Part shown: positions 27,848-37,490 of the stretch, one piece after another | Layout: every line of letters starts with the position of its first letter | Numbering within the stretch: the stretch's first letter is position 1 | Source of the DNA: Thermococcus chitonophagus | GTDB lineage: Archaea > Methanobacteriota_B > Thermococci > Thermococcales > Thermococcaceae | NCBI RefSeq assembly: GCF_002214605.1 | Contig: NZ_CP015193.1 | Location: forward strand, 388,978 to 452,977 | Reading direction: 5' to 3' | DNA length: 64,000 bases | The notes under the pieces: model-generated | Seen by the model: the letters and a program-made list of their open reading frames with translations, nothing else | What the model was told of the DNA's origin: nothing | Databases searched by the model: none | Made by a program: the position numbers and the translations under genes

Positions 27848-29254
27848 ATGGCCGGAGAGTTAGACTTCTTGTTCTACCCTAGGAGCGTTGCAGTAATAGG
27901 AGCATCACATGTTCCAGGGAAGGTTGGCAATGCAATAATGCGTTCAATAACGGCAAACTTCAATGGGAAGGTATACGCTGTAAACGTTAAGGGGGGAGAA
28001 ATAGAGGTCAATGGAAAGAAGTTTAAAGTCTATAAGAGTGTAAAAGAAATTCCCGATGAGATTGATGTTGCTGTAATAGCAGTTCCTGCGAGATTCGTTC
28101 CCGACGTAATAGATGAATGTGGAGAGAAAGGCGTTAAAGGCGCAGTTGTCATTTCCGCAGGGTTCAAAGAGGCTGGTAGGGCGGATCTGGAGGAGGAGCT
28201 CGTAAAAAGGGCAAGAAAGTGGGGGATAAGGGTAGTTGGTCCCAACTGCCTTGGAGTTACCAACCTAGAGAACGGCTTTGACTGTAACTTTAACCCCCCG
28301 GAGAGACAGGCGAGGCCGAAGTTCGGTTCAATTGCCTTCATGAGCCAGAGCGGAGCCTTTGGAGCGGCAATACTAGACTGGGCCGCTAGGCATGAAGTTG
28401 GAATGAGCAAGTTCATCAGCTTAGGTAACATGGCTGACCTAGATGAAAGCGACTTCATGCTCTATCTAAAGGATGATCCAAAAACGAAGGTAATAACGGC
28501 CTACATAGAGGGCGTTAAGGATGGAAGAAAGTTCTTCAATGTAGCGAAGGAGACTACGAAGGTAAAGCCAGTGATAATCCTAAAGGCCGGGAGAACGGAA
28601 GCGGGAGCGAAGGCTGCCGCGTCTCATACTGGCTCTCTGGCTGGAAGTTATAAGATATACGAGGCGGCGTTTGAGCAGAGCGGTGTTCTCTCCGCCAAGA
28701 GCATGAGACAGCTCTTCAACTACGCAAAGGCCTTAGCGATGCAAAAGCCTGCACAGGGAGATAGAGTGGCAATAGTGACCAATGGTGGTGGTGCTGGAGT
28801 TATGATGAGTGATGGATTACTTGAGGCCGGTCTAAAGCTGGCTGAGCTTAGTGAGGAAACAAGGGAGAAATTCAGAAAGGCTATCGAAGAGGGGAAGTTG
28901 CCCGAGCACATGAGCTACAAGAACCCGATTGACGTCATAGGAGATGCCCCCTCAAGCAGGTACGAACTTGCGATAAGGTATGCCTTGGAAGATCCAAACG
29001 TTGATGTTTTGGCAGTTATAGCCCTGTTCCAGAGTCCAGCCTTGGATGAAGGCATCGTTGATGTAATGGAAAAAGTACAAGAGTACGGCAAGCCAATAGT
29101 GTTCGTGGCCCCGGGAGGAGAATTCCCGGAGAAGATGGCCAGGAGAATAGAGGAGAAGGGAGTTCCGGTGTTTGAGACCGTCGAGGATGGTGTTGACGCT
29201 GTTTACGCCCTTGTAAAATACGGCCTCTACCTTAAGGAGCTTCAGAGTTTCTGA
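27848..29254 (+). CDS. ADP-forming acetyl/acyl-CoA synthetase, alpha subunit
   Basis: 468-residue CoA-binding and ligase subunit. It uses acyl-CoA, ADP and phosphate to make ATP at the end of peptide or sugar fermentation, normally as a heterotetramer with a beta subunit. Features: N-terminal CoA-binding Rossmann part (LFYPRSVAVIGASHVPGKVGNAI), VVGPNCLGVTN, and the phospho-histidine site AASHTGSLAGS (about residue 260). Start ATG 27848 follows AGGTGG; the open frame to 27797 covers the TATA box. No beta subunit gene is adjacent. Pyrococcus has several alpha paralogues; which one this is cannot be told. Converges with the DUF835 gene (13-base overlap). Confidence 0.92.
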   Translation: MAGELDFLFYPRSVAVIGASHVPGKVGNAIMRSITANFNGKVYAVNVKGGEIEVNGKKFKVYKSVKEIPDEIDVAVIAVPARFVPDVIDECGEKGVKGAVVISAGFKEAGRADLEEELVKRARKWGIRVVGPNCLGVTNLENGFDCNFNPPERQARPKFGSIAFMSQSGAFGAAILDWAARHEVGMSKFISLGNMADLDESDFMLYLKDDPKTKVITAYIEGVKDGRKFFNVAKETTKVKPVIILKAGRTEAGAKAAASHTGSLAGSYKIYEAAFEQSGVLSAKSMRQLFNYAKALAMQKPAQGDRVAIVTNGGGAGVMMSDGLLEAGLKLAELSEETREKFRKAIEEGKLPEHMSYKNPIDVIGDAPSSRYELAIRYALEDPNVDVLAVIALFQSPALDEGIVDVMEKVQEYGKPIVFVAPGGEFPEKMARRIEEKGVPVFETVEDGVDAVYALVKYGLYLKELQSF

Positions 29255-30312
29255 AACTCCCTCTCTATTATTTTCAATTGATTTTCTTGTAGAACTTTTG
29301 GATTCAGAACTAGTATCACGCTTCCGTTGTTTCCTATTGCTATGTCTTTCACCGTATACAGGAACTTTGCCGTTGCCTTGAAACCGTTCTCTAGTATCAG
29401 GAACTCTACGGCATCTATGTATAGTAGATTATAACCCAACCTGAACGCCCTCGCGATTAAGTCTGTAAGTATGTCTATCTTAGTTGGTGAGATTGCGTAA
29501 ACGTTTTCTTTTATCTCTCCTTCCTTGACCTTTGTTATCCAATAAACAAGAGCATTCCCATTGTTTTTCACAGGATACCTCCTCGTTATCATGACAGTGT
29601 TCATCTTGCGCGCTATTTCAAGTGCCCTAGCTTCATCTTCCGTCCAATAGGCTCCTGGCTTTAGCGCTTGAATTGATCTTTTTTCTGGAACCTTAGGTGA
29701 GAAAATTATCATCTTTAGGGCTCCTATGGCAGCCATTAACCTAAAAATGGCAGCTCCGAAGAAAGCTAGAGGGTAAAACCAGTTAATCTCTCTAGTAAAT
29801 GGATACGTGAGGTTTAATAATCCTACACCTGCTAAACCGAGTGGAAAAAGTATTTGGAGACTTCTCTTCTCTACTACATACTCCCAGAGGACTATGGCGA
29901 GATAGAGGGTTGAACCGCCAAGGATAAAAGAAGGAACTATTGATCTTAAGGTGAAATTTCCCTTAAAAATCCCAATGGCCATAGCGAATATCCATACATA
30001 TGAGACCATGAGAGTTGTACCAACAATTAAAATGTGCTTAGGTTTTATATTGCCGTATTTTAGCATAAACGCTGCGCCTAGCGTTAAAATCCCAATATAG
30101 AAGTTTGGTATCTTGCTAACTATTGGATATACTGTGGGATTTATTGAAATTCCTAGGGGCTTCAGAATGTAATTCTCGATATCCATAACTGAAACTAGAA
30201 ATGCTATAGAGAGAATTGTCCAACCTTTTTCTCTAGTTCTCACTGCTTTATAGACGGCCACTATAAATAAGATTAGCCTAGAGAAAAAGTTAAGGTAAGG
30301 GATAATGCTCAT
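29242..30312 (-). CDS. Membrane protein with C-terminal DUF835 domain
   Basis: 356 residues. About seven hydrophobic helices fill residues 1-215 (such as LILFIVAVYKAV, ILIVGTTLMVSYVWIFAMAIGI, LGLAGVGLLNLTYP). A soluble C-terminal part from about residue 225 (GAYWTEDEARALEIARKMNTVMITRRYP to VILVLNPKVL) looks like DUF835, a domain common in Thermococcales. That order suggests a membrane sensor with a cytosolic output domain, but no function is known. Its ATG overlaps the stop of the GlmU-like gene (4 bases), so they are coupled. Confidence 0.75.
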   Translation of the reverse strand: MSIIPYLNFFSRLILFIVAVYKAVRTREKGWTILSIAFLVSVMDIENYILKPLGISINPTVYPIVSKIPNFYIGILTLGAAFMLKYGNIKPKHILIVGTTLMVSYVWIFAMAIGIFKGNFTLRSIVPSFILGGSTLYLAIVLWEYVVEKRSLQILFPLGLAGVGLLNLTYPFTREINWFYPLAFFGAAIFRLMAAIGALKMIIFSPKVPEKRSIQALKPGAYWTEDEARALEIARKMNTVMITRRYPVKNNGNALVYWITKVKEGEIKENVYAISPTKIDILTDLIARAFRLGYNLLYIDAVEFLILENGFKATAKFLYTVKDIAIGNNGSVILVLNPKVLQENQLKIIEREFQKL

Positions 30313-31571
30313 CTCTCTACCACCATTTTTTCCTGCTTAACTACAATAAGAACGTTCGGGGGTATGTTCTTGTCAACTATAACCCCAGGGCCAACAAATG
30401 CATTGCTTCCTATCTTTCTCCCAGGATAAATGGTGACGTTAATTCCTACCTTAACATTATGCCCTATAATTGCCCCAAGCTTTCTCCTGCCAGAATCCTC
30501 AAGCTTTCCTTTAATTTCGACTTTTATCGTCCTATTATCGTGCCTTAAGTTCGCAGTTATTGTTCCGGCCCCAAGGTTAGTGTTCTCGCCTATTATAGAA
30601 TCTCCAACGTAATTGAGGTGGGGTGCGTTGGAGTGATCCATTATTATCGAATTCTTTATCTCAACGGCATTTCCTATATGGCAGTTGTCGCCGATGCTTG
30701 TGTAAGGCCTTATGAAGCAGTTGGGGCCAATAATAGAATTCCTTCCGATTTTTACAGGCCCTATGATATAGCTCCCAGATCTTACAACTGTACCCTCCCC
30801 AATTTCAACTGGCGGTATTATTACGGCGCCCTCTTCGACTTTTCCTCTTATGCCATGCTTCAGCTTCGTCTTCAGTATGTACTCGTTGACCTCGAGAAGG
30901 TTCCAAGGTCTTCCTATGTCGTTCCAGTAGCCTTTGTACTCATAATAGGCAATTCTCTTTCCAGATGCAAGCATCAGGTTTAGGGTATCGGTTATTTCGT
31001 ATTCCCCTCTCTCGCTGATCTCCGTTTTCTCTATGAATCTGAAAACATCGCTCTTGAAGATGTAAATGCCTAAGTTTGCAAATCCACTAATCTTCCCAGG
31101 CTTCTCCCTTATCCCCCTAACTAATCCGCCATCAACTTCTACCAATCCAAACTGGCTTAAATCGTCGAATTTCTTAACTACTAGCCCTGCATCGGCGTTG
31201 TTTTTCTTAAAGACATGTAACAATCCTCGTACGGCATCTTCTTCAAAATATATGTCTCCATTAACCACAAAGAATTCTTCACCTTCTTCAATGTAGTCCT
31301 TTACGGAGTATATGGCCTTGGCTGTCCCTTCTCCTTCCACTTGCTCCACGTAAGTTATCGGCTTTCCGTGGAATTCATCTCCTAGGAGGTTGATTAGCTT
31401 TTCCTTCATGTATCTAACCACTATTATGAATTCGTCGACAAAGGGGTCAAGATTTTCTATAACGTACTCTATAATGGGCTTATTGGCAACTTTAAGAATA
31501 ACCTTTGGTCTGTCATCGGTCAAGGGTCTAAGCCTTTCCCCTTTACCTGCAGCCAAGATAATAGCCTTCAT
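30309..31571 (-). CDS. Bifunctional sugar-1-phosphate nucleotidylyltransferase/acetyltransferase (GlmU-like)
   Basis: 420 residues. The N-terminal nucleotidyltransferase has the signature LAAGKGERLRPLTDDRPKVILKVANKPIIEY (residues 6-36) and the metal-site VVNGDIYF. From about residue 230 a left-handed beta-helix is built from hexapeptides (IGEGTVV, IGRNSII, IGDNCHI, IGENTNLG), followed by LRHDNRT and GRRKLGAIIGHNVKVG, typical of archaeal enzymes that also acetylate glucosamine-1-phosphate. Probably makes UDP-GlcNAc or dTDP-glucose for glycans; the substrate is unproven. Overlaps the DUF835 membrane gene by ATGA. Confidence 0.88.
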   Translation of the reverse strand: MKAIILAAGKGERLRPLTDDRPKVILKVANKPIIEYVIENLDPFVDEFIIVVRYMKEKLINLLGDEFHGKPITYVEQVEGEGTAKAIYSVKDYIEEGEEFFVVNGDIYFEEDAVRGLLHVFKKNNADAGLVVKKFDDLSQFGLVEVDGGLVRGIREKPGKISGFANLGIYIFKSDVFRFIEKTEISERGEYEITDTLNLMLASGKRIAYYEYKGYWNDIGRPWNLLEVNEYILKTKLKHGIRGKVEEGAVIIPPVEIGEGTVVRSGSYIIGPVKIGRNSIIGPNCFIRPYTSIGDNCHIGNAVEIKNSIIMDHSNAPHLNYVGDSIIGENTNLGAGTITANLRHDNRTIKVEIKGKLEDSGRRKLGAIIGHNVKVGINVTIYPGRKIGSNAFVGPGVIVDKNIPPNVLIVVKQEKMVVER

Positions 31572-31616
31572 TAACTTTCACCACTATAAAATATTGTTGT
31601 ACAGGAAATACAAAAA

Positions 31617-32453
31617 TCATACGTTGAGTATCTCAGGCACGATGCTTATCTTTGAGACTGGAGTTGGAATAGTATTGGTTACTGCGAGCTCATCAACTGC
31701 ATTGCTTACTCTTTCAATGGCTCCCTCTGCAAACACCCCGTGGGTTGCAGCAACGAATATCTTCCCCGCTCCGAGCTCTCTCAAGAGGTTTGCGGCCTTT
31801 ATCATCGTTCCTCCCGTGCTTATTATGTCGTCAACTATGAGCACGTTCTTTCCTTTAACATCAACGTCAACTGGAGTCATTTGAACTTCAGTTGGGGAGA
31901 TTCTTTTCTTTTCAAAGTGGCTGTATTCTAACCCTAAAATCTCTGCAACCGCCCTAGCTCTCTCTAGGGCACCCTTATCTGGAGCCATGACTATTCCTTC
32001 TCCAAGCTTCTCCTTGAAGTATTCGGCTATAACCCTTGCAGGAGAAACATTGTGGGCCTTCCCTGGGAAGAACTCGAGGGTCTTCGGGTTGTGAATATCA
32101 AAAACGTAAAGTTCATCATAGTAGAGACCGAGCATTTTCATAACTGCCCTGATGCTTATCGGCTCTCCGTCCTTTGTGACTCTATCCTGCCTTGAGTATG
32201 CCAGGTAAGGAACCACGAGTTTTAGTCTTTTAAATCCCTTCTCCTTTAGGGCATCCCCCAGGAGAAGTGCTTCAATTAGGTGCTCGTCCTGGGGATGATA
32301 TGTTGACTGAACTACTATTGCCTCCTCTCCTTCTCCAAGAATCCTTACATACTTTTCACCGTCTGGGAACTTCTTTATCTCGACTTCAATTATCTCTGCC
32401 TTTTTCGAGAGTTCTTCCTTTAAATGTAAGGCCCCGCTTCCAACTACGAACAT
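31617..32453 (-). CDS. prs: Ribose-phosphate pyrophosphokinase
   Basis: Makes PRPP from ribose-5-phosphate and ATP for purine, pyrimidine, histidine and tryptophan synthesis. 278 residues, the short archaeal form. ATP/substrate sites: [22 protein letters not shown], the PRPP loop [14 protein letters not shown] (about residues 203-216). ATG 32453 follows GGAGGTGATTGG, which lies over the stop of the upstream ASCH gene (4-base gap), so the two are cotranscribed. Confidence 0.95.
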   Translation of the reverse strand: MFVVGSGALHLKEELSKKAEIIEVEIKKFPDGEKYVRILGEGEEAIVVQSTYHPQDEHLIEALLLGDALKEKGFKRLKLVVPYLAYSRQDRVTKDGEPISIRAVMKMLGLYYDELYVFDIHNPKTLEFFPGKAHNVSPARVIAEYFKEKLGEGIVMAPDKGALERARAVAEILGLEYSHFEKKRISPTEVQMTPVDVDVKGKNVLIVDDIISTGGTMIKAANLLRELGAGKIFVAATHGVFAEGAIERVSNAVDELAVTNTIPTPVSKISIVPEILNV

Positions 32454-32457
32454 CCAA

Positions 32458-32808
32458 TCACCTCCAATTCTTTAGATTCACCCAAATTTGAGCTCCGTTG
32501 GGAATTTCAACATCACGAGGAGGGTCGAACTTTACTGGATTTGCTAGAACCCACGCATAAAGTTTTTTCCCATTTGAGTACCTCTTTAAAAAGTCGTAGC
32601 TTGCGAGGTGTTTACTTTCGTGGTTAGCGAGTTCTTCTGGGGTGAAAGGGCCGAGAACATCCACGAGTTCAACAGTGCCGAGGGCCTTTTTCTCGGAAAT
32701 TATTACTATCCTCCCCCTGATTCTTGTGGGGGTTTTCCTAATTTCCCACACTTTTTTACCTTCAACTATCCACTTGGCATAGGGTTGTCTCACTATTAGC
32801 CCCTTCAT
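32458..32808 (-). CDS. ASCH-domain (PUA-like) protein
   Basis: 116 residues. [36 protein letters not shown] is the ASCH opening (QPYA.....G.K..E.R), followed by [12 protein letters not shown] and a C-terminal [15 protein letters not shown] proteins bind RNA or modified nucleosides, and some hydrolyse N4-acetylcytidine; no activity can be named here. Start ATG 32808 behind GGGAGGA; the frame upstream to 32838 is leader. Lies directly upstream of prs. Confidence 0.82.
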   Translation of the reverse strand: MKGLIVRQPYAKWIVEGKKVWEIRKTPTRIRGRIVIISEKKALGTVELVDVLGPFTPEELANHESKHLASYDFLKRYSNGKKLYAWVLANPVKFDPPRDVEIPNGAQIWVNLKNWR

Positions 32809-32878
32809 ATTCCTCCCAGAAGAGAAAGAGGGTATCATCTATATAAATTCAACTATATAAGGAGAAAGGAGAGAGGGA

Positions 32879-33139
32879 TCACTTTATCTGCTCTAAAGCT
32901 CCAAGAACTTCCCAGATTATCGTCCTTGTGTGGAGAGGCATGTTGGGATCTTCACTAATTTCTTCAAGTATTGCTATTGCATCGGCCGCCCTAACTGCGG
33001 GCTCCTTATCCTTATTCATGAGAGCTTCAATAGCCTGCTCGGCGGCCCTTCTAATGTTCCTGGGAACAACTGTATCTTGGACAACCTGCTCCCTGAGAAC
33101 TTGGATGATCTGATTGATTCTCTCCTCAACGTCCGTCAT
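32879..33139 (-). CDS. UPF0147 family protein
   Basis: 86-residue all-helical protein (MTDVEERINQIIQVLREQVVQDTVVPRNIRRAAEQAIEAL), matching the archaeal UPF0147 family. Start is ATG 33139 after GGGGGTGATATCA; GTG 33148 is part of that site. Monocistronic, between the ASCH/prs pair and trpS. Function unknown. Confidence 0.85.
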   Translation of the reverse strand: MTDVEERINQIIQVLREQVVQDTVVPRNIRRAAEQAIEALMNKDKEPAVRAADAIAILEEISEDPNMPLHTRTIIWEVLGALEQIK

Positions 33140-33216
33140 TGATATCACCCCCAGTCATTTACTCAAGGTAACTAAACCCCCAATGTTGACTATTTGGAAT
33201 ATGCTAAAAAGTTTTT

Positions 33217-34374
33217 CTACTTTCTAAGTGGTTCTGGAATCGCCTTGTTCCATTGCTCCTGGGCCAACTTACCGGTGTATTTAAACTTCTCAACTAGCTC
33301 TTCTGCCTTTTTCCTCTTCTTCTGGTGCTCTTTCAGAAACTCCTGAACTTTCTGTATGAGGTATCTCTTGCACTCTCCACATGTCAGCTCTCCATTTTTA
33401 CATGCATAATAGCGCTCCATGAGCTTTTTATCATCCTCCTCGAAGAATATCTCGAGCCACTTGAACACCACGCACCTTTCAGGATTGCCTCCCTTTTCCC
33501 TCTGCTCCTTAAGCGTTGGTTGGCCTCCCGTTAACGCAAACTTCCAGATCTTCTTTCCAGCTTCCTCGGGATCATCCGTAAGGTATATCGCGGTTTCGGG
33601 TTTGGATGCACTCATCTTTCCTTCGAGCCCAGTTAGCGGTGGAACGAACTTTGAGTGTAAGGCTGCGGTCTTGTAATAGCCGAGACTCTCAGCGAAATCT
33701 CTCTGAAGCCTCCAATATGGGTCTTGATCAATTGCAGCTGGGATAAGACATCTCCTTTTCTCGAAGAAAGTGGGTGCTGCCTGTATTGCCGGGAAGAATA
33801 TCATTCCTATCTTGCTCTGCTCGGTAAAGCCGAAAACAGCCCTTGCCATTGAGAAGTTTATCTTCTTGGCTATTGGGATTGCCATTTCATATATCTTCGT
33901 AAATTCACTGTTCTGGAAGATGAAGGTTTTATCAGGATCAAAGCCTACCGCGATTATGTCTAGTATGTTTTCGTAAGCCCATCTCTTTGTGTCTTCAAAG
34001 GTGAGTTTCTCCTTGAATAGAAACTTTTCATCGTCCGTTATCTGGATGTACAGGTTAACGCCGAACTTTTCCTGCAACCATTTGGTGGCGAAGAAGGGTA
34101 TTATATGACCTATATGCATGGGACCGCTTGGGCCCCTACCCGTGTACAGGAAGAATCCCTTTCCACTTTCGTAGTCGTCTAAAACCTTGTCGTAGTCCCT
34201 GTGGGAGAAGAAGAACCTTCTCCTGAAGAATATTGGTAGGTCACTCTTTGTGAGTCTTGCAGTCCTCTCGAGGAGGTCGTCAGTCAGTGGGCTCGTTCCG
34301 AACTGCTCAATCAGCTTGTCATAGTCTACAATTCCCTCTACGTCCCAGGGTGTAACTTTAAATTCCTCTGGCAT
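33217..34374 (-). CDS. trpS: Tryptophanyl-tRNA synthetase
   Basis: Charges tRNA-Trp. 385 residues, archaeal/eukaryotic type. The HIGH motif is in GPSGPMHIGHIIPF (about residues 78-92) and KMSKS appears as KMSAS (about 252-256). A C-terminal CKNGELTCGECKRYL is typical of this group. Start ATG 34374 behind GGAGGTGG; GTG 34383 is within the leader. The gap to the divergent gene at 34550 (about 175 bases) holds a TATA-like TTTTAACCCCC on minus near 34460, implying a leader of about 60-80 nt with no recognised element. Confidence 0.95.
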   Translation of the reverse strand: MPEEFKVTPWDVEGIVDYDKLIEQFGTSPLTDDLLERTARLTKSDLPIFFRRRFFFSHRDYDKVLDDYESGKGFFLYTGRGPSGPMHIGHIIPFFATKWLQEKFGVNLYIQITDDEKFLFKEKLTFEDTKRWAYENILDIIAVGFDPDKTFIFQNSEFTKIYEMAIPIAKKINFSMARAVFGFTEQSKIGMIFFPAIQAAPTFFEKRRCLIPAAIDQDPYWRLQRDFAESLGYYKTAALHSKFVPPLTGLEGKMSASKPETAIYLTDDPEEAGKKIWKFALTGGQPTLKEQREKGGNPERCVVFKWLEIFFEEDDKKLMERYYACKNGELTCGECKRYLIQKVQEFLKEHQKKRKKAEELVEKFKYTGKLAQEQWNKAIPEPLRK

Positions 34375-34549
34375 TAGAACCACCTCCTAAAGTCCTAGCT
34401 AGGCAAGAAGAGAAGAAGCGTTCGAATTTAGTTGAGCCAAAAGCCACCACCGAGCATGGGGGTTAAAAGGGGAATACTTAATTTAAAGTTTTTGGATTGC
34501 GATAGGTATTTAACCATCCTAAACTAAATAATATTGGGGGTGGTTCTGC

Positions 34550-34858
34550 ATGAATTCTGAGGTTGTTAAGGAGTTCTTAGAGGACATAGGCGCAGACTAC
34601 ATTGAGCTCGAGGGAGAAATACACCTCGAGCCCAGGGTGTTCTATGAAGTTTGGAAGTATGTAGGGGAGCCCGAGTTAAAGACGTACGTGATAGAAGATG
34701 AAATAGTCGAACCCGGTGAATATGATCCACCGGAGATGAAGTACACTGAAGCTAGGAAGATAAAGATAAAGAAGATATATTTTGAGACGCTTGATGGTGT
34801 GAAAGTCGTGACCGACTACTCCGAGTTTCAGAAGATACTTAAGGAAATGAAGAGCTAA
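34550..34858 (+). CDS. Small acidic hypothetical protein (102 residues)
   Basis: Not recognised. Acidic, opening MNSEVVKEFLEDIGADYIELEGEIHLEPRVFYEVWKYVG and ending in a lysine-rich strand-helix (KKIYFETLDGVKVVTDYSEFQKILKEMKS). No cysteines, no membrane segment. ATG 34550 after GGGGTGGTTCTGC. Single gene; its stop overlaps the convergent regulator gene by the 4 bases CTAA. Confidence 0.65.
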   Translation: MNSEVVKEFLEDIGADYIELEGEIHLEPRVFYEVWKYVGEPELKTYVIEDEIVEPGEYDPPEMKYTEARKIKIKKIYFETLDGVKVVTDYSEFQKILKEMKS

Positions 34859-35778
34859 AATTCTAAAATTGATCTGTATCCCTTGCCATCTTTTCTTACC
34901 ATTCTCGAGAATCTCGTTTTCAGGTGTTCGTTGTTGAGCTCTTGGAACATATCTAGGTATCCAATGGCAAGCTTCTCCACGTAGGGGCTGAACTCTAGAA
35001 TCTTGCTTCCCATATCATCCTTTGAGGAGAAAAACCACTCCAAATAATACCCTTTAGGCTTCAATACTCCAACCTTTATCTCAATATCTTGGAACTTTCT
35101 AAGGAACTCATCTATATCGATATCTTGAGCAATGCCTATGAAAGACCGATCATAAACCGGCTCAACGTGTTCGGCGTAGGCGTAGAATCCTATTATTATC
35201 CCATCTTCAATTAGTTTATTTATCATGAACTTTATTGTTGGCCTCTTTCTCCCTATTAGTGCTTCAAGTTCTTTCATTGGAGTTCTTGCATCTACTTTTA
35301 ATGCATCTAGGAGGAGAGCGTATTCATAAGAATATTGCCATTTTCCAAACTTTACATTCCCTTCCCTCTTCCTGGCCCATACCTCATAGAACTCAAAGTC
35401 ATTGGAATATTTGGACAACATTTCTGGGATGTACTTCTCTTGATCAACTGGAACGTGTAATATCGCTTGTATCCCATTCTTGAATCCAAATATTGGTGTT
35501 ATATGGGCGATGAATGGATTCTTTAGAATCTCCTTTGCTTTAGTCATTAGCTCTACTTTTGGAACTGAAAGAAACGCAACATAGCTTTTTAGTCCAAGCT
35601 TTACGATGTCATATATTGCACTTACAAAAACGTATTTCCCGTAGTACTTATCATATACTCTCTTCAGCCTATGGTACTCTACCCCTTCCTTTTCGGAGAT
35701 ACTCCTTAGGCTTTCTCTTGGATGCTCGTTTAGTATTGTGAGAAGCCATTCAAGCTCATCTTGATCAATTGAAGCCAT
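34855..35778 (-). CDS. Transcriptional regulator with two HTH segments (Lrp-like)
   Basis: 307 residues. An N-terminal helix-turn-helix (LEWLLTILNEHPRESLRSISEKEGVEYHRLKRVYDKY, about 8-45) and a second one (LLLDALKVDARTPMKELEALIGRKRPTIKFMINKLIEDGIIIGF, about 155-198) are separated by an alpha/beta region. The second resembles Lrp/AsnC HTHs. No classical RAM domain is obvious at the C-terminus. Targets unknown. ATG at 35778. Confidence 0.65.
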   Translation of the reverse strand: MASIDQDELEWLLTILNEHPRESLRSISEKEGVEYHRLKRVYDKYYGKYVFVSAIYDIVKLGLKSYVAFLSVPKVELMTKAKEILKNPFIAHITPIFGFKNGIQAILHVPVDQEKYIPEMLSKYSNDFEFYEVWARKREGNVKFGKWQYSYEYALLLDALKVDARTPMKELEALIGRKRPTIKFMINKLIEDGIIIGFYAYAEHVEPVYDRSFIGIAQDIDIDEFLRKFQDIEIKVGVLKPKGYYLEWFFSSKDDMGSKILEFSPYVEKLAIGYLDMFQELNNEHLKTRFSRMVRKDGKGYRSILEF

Positions 35779-35894
35779 AAGGCATCGGTAAAAATTTGTT
35801 ACTCTCTCCTAAAAACGATTGTGGTTTCTACATTGTGGATGCAGGTATAGAATAATTTTTTAGTTCAATACCTAAAACCACTTGGTGGTGCTAG

Positions 35895-36383
35895 ATGGTA
35901 AGGATTGAAGTAATCGATATAGAGAAGCCGGAAGGTGTTGAGGTAATAATAGGCCAAGGTAACTTCTCTATATTTACCGTGGACGATCTGGCCAGGGCTC
36001 TTTTAACGACTGTTCCTGGAATAAAGTTTGGGATTGCAATGAATGAGGCAAAGCCTCAACTTACGAGGTATACAGGCAATGACCCTGAGCTTGAGAAGTT
36101 AGCTGCAAAGAACGCCCTTAAGATAGGTGCTGGCCACGTTTTCGTGATACTGATGAAGAATGCTTATCCAATAAATGTCCTCAACACGATAAAGAACCAC
36201 CCTGCGGTAGCAATGGTATATGGAGCTAGTGAAAATCCATTCCAAGTGATAGTGGCCGAGACGGAACTTGGGAGAGCTGTTTTGGGTGTGGTTGACGGTA
36301 AAGCAGCGAACAAGATAGAGACGGAGGAGCAGAAGAAGGAGAGGAGAGAACTAGTAGAGAAGATAGGTTATAAAATAGACTGA
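35895..36383 (+). CDS. Adenosine-specific kinase family protein (DUF355)
   Basis: 162 residues. [46 protein letters not shown] and [36 protein letters not shown] match the small archaeal/thermophile family reported as adenosine-specific kinases. ATG 35895 after GGTGGTGCTAG. ham1 follows 10 bases downstream, giving a two-gene nucleotide-related operon. The activity is taken from the family, not visible motifs. Confidence 0.82.
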   Translation: MVRIEVIDIEKPEGVEVIIGQGNFSIFTVDDLARALLTTVPGIKFGIAMNEAKPQLTRYTGNDPELEKLAAKNALKIGAGHVFVILMKNAYPINVLNTIKNHPAVAMVYGASENPFQVIVAETELGRAVLGVVDGKAANKIETEEQKKERRELVEKIGYKID

Positions 36384-36393
36384 GGTTCTTTCC

Positions 36394-36948
36394 ATGAAAA
36401 TATTTTTTATAACTTCAAACCCAGGTAAAGTCAAGGAAGCAAGCTCCCTACTCAAACCCCTTGGCATTGAGGTGGAGCAACTTAAATTTCCTTATCCTGA
36501 AATTCAGGCTGATTCTCTAGAAGAGGTTGTTGAATTCGGGATTAGGTGGCTAAAAGATAAAGTCTCCAAGCCGTTTTTTATAGAAGATTCAGGCCTTTTT
36601 ATAGAAGCCCTAGAAGGATTTCCAGGAGTATATTCAGCTTATGTGTACAGGACTATAGGCCTAGATGGAATATTAAAGCTCATGGAAGGGATAGAAAATA
36701 GAAGAGCGTATTTCAAGAGCGTAATTGGGTACTATGATGGGAAAGTTCATATATTCGTAGGGAAGGTTTATGGAAAAATATCTCATGAAAAGAAGGGTAC
36801 TCAAGGGTTTGGGTACGATCCAATATTCGTTCCCGATGGTTACGATAAGACCTTTGCCGAAATGACAACAGAAGAAAAAAATGCTATCTCTCATAGGGGA
36901 AAAGCTTTAAAGGAATTTCATAGATGGTTAAAAGAAAATCTTAAATAA
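36394..36948 (+). CDS. XTP/dITP diphosphatase (Ham1/RdgB)
   Basis: 184 residues. Hydrolyses non-canonical purine triphosphates to monophosphates. Motifs: [12 protein letters not shown] (residues 5-16), the metal/base site [23 protein letters not shown] (about 62-84), [11 protein letters not shown] and [10 protein letters not shown] at the C-terminus. Second gene after the adenosine-specific kinase, likely cotranscribed. Confidence 0.95.
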   Translation: MKIFFITSNPGKVKEASSLLKPLGIEVEQLKFPYPEIQADSLEEVVEFGIRWLKDKVSKPFFIEDSGLFIEALEGFPGVYSAYVYRTIGLDGILKLMEGIENRRAYFKSVIGYYDGKVHIFVGKVYGKISHEKKGTQGFGYDPIFVPDGYDKTFAEMTTEEKNAISHRGKALKEFHRWLKENLK

Positions 36949-36982
36949 TGAACATGCGTCAATAACTTGAAAGGTGGTGATA

Positions 36983-37435
36983 ATGGCTGAAATCTTAGAC
37001 AAGGTTGATAGGAGGTTGCTTGAGGAGCTTAAAAATAACGCAAGGGAAAATATTGCAACGTTAAGCAAAAAATTAGGAATCCCCAGGACAACAGTTCATT
37101 ACAGGATAAAGAGGTTGGTTGAAGAGGGTATAATCGAGAAGTTTACCATAAAGCCAAACTATAAAAAGCTAAACCTCGGTACTACAGCATTCATTCTGAT
37201 TAGATATGATCCCGATTCTGGATTAACTCAGAGAGAAGTTGCCGAGCAGATAGCTAAAATCCCAGGGGTTTATGAGGTTCACATCATAGCGGGTGAGTGG
37301 GATCTTCTCCTAAAGGTAAGAGCATCTAATGCTGAAGAGGTTGGTAAGATAGTTATAGACAGGCTCAGAGAGATAAAGGGAGTCGGACAGACGGTAACGA
37401 TGGTCTCATTCGTCACCGTTAAAGAAGAAATTTAA
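36983..37435 (+). CDS. Lrp/AsnC family transcriptional regulator
   Basis: 150 residues. HTH: LDKVDRRLLEELKNNARENIATLSKKLGIPRTTVHYRIKRLVEEGIIEKF (about 4-54). RAM ligand-binding domain from about residue 65 (TTAFILIRYDPDSG to GVGQTVTMVSFVTVKEEI). Start ATG 36983 after AGGTGGTGATA; GTG 36974/36977 are within the site. Its sequence differs from LrpA and FL11 as I remember them. A candidate C/D box RNA begins directly after the stop codon. Confidence 0.9.
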   Translation: MAEILDKVDRRLLEELKNNARENIATLSKKLGIPRTTVHYRIKRLVEEGIIEKFTIKPNYKKLNLGTTAFILIRYDPDSGLTQREVAEQIAKIPGVYEVHIIAGEWDLLLKVRASNAEEVGKIVIDRLREIKGVGQTVTMVSFVTVKEEI

Positions 37436-37490
37436 GGCGATGATCGTCGTTCTCCTTGCTGATTGATGATGACGCGAGGTTAGGTGAGCC
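37436..37490 (+). ncRNA. Candidate C/D box guide RNA (degenerate box C and D)
   Basis: 55 bases with C/D sRNA geometry: box C-like ATGATCG (37440-37446), 12-nt guide, D' CTGA (37459-37462), 3-nt spacer, perfect C' ATGATGA (37466-37472), 11-nt guide, D-like GTGA (37484-37487), and terminal GGC/GCC. C' and D' are canonical; box C lacks its GA and box D has G for C, so this may be a decayed or false site. It fills the gap between the Lrp-like gene and the TATA of the next gene. Confidence 0.4.

Noticed and set aside
33143..33159. TATCAC-N5-GTCATT as a TGM operator before UPF0147
   Set aside because: The left half is simply the complement of the GGTGATA ribosome binding site, and the right half matches at only 4 of 6 positions.
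34384..34549. Regulatory RNA in the trpS leader
   Set aside because: The leader is fairly long, but I see no T-box, tRNA-like fold or Trp-codon leader peptide.
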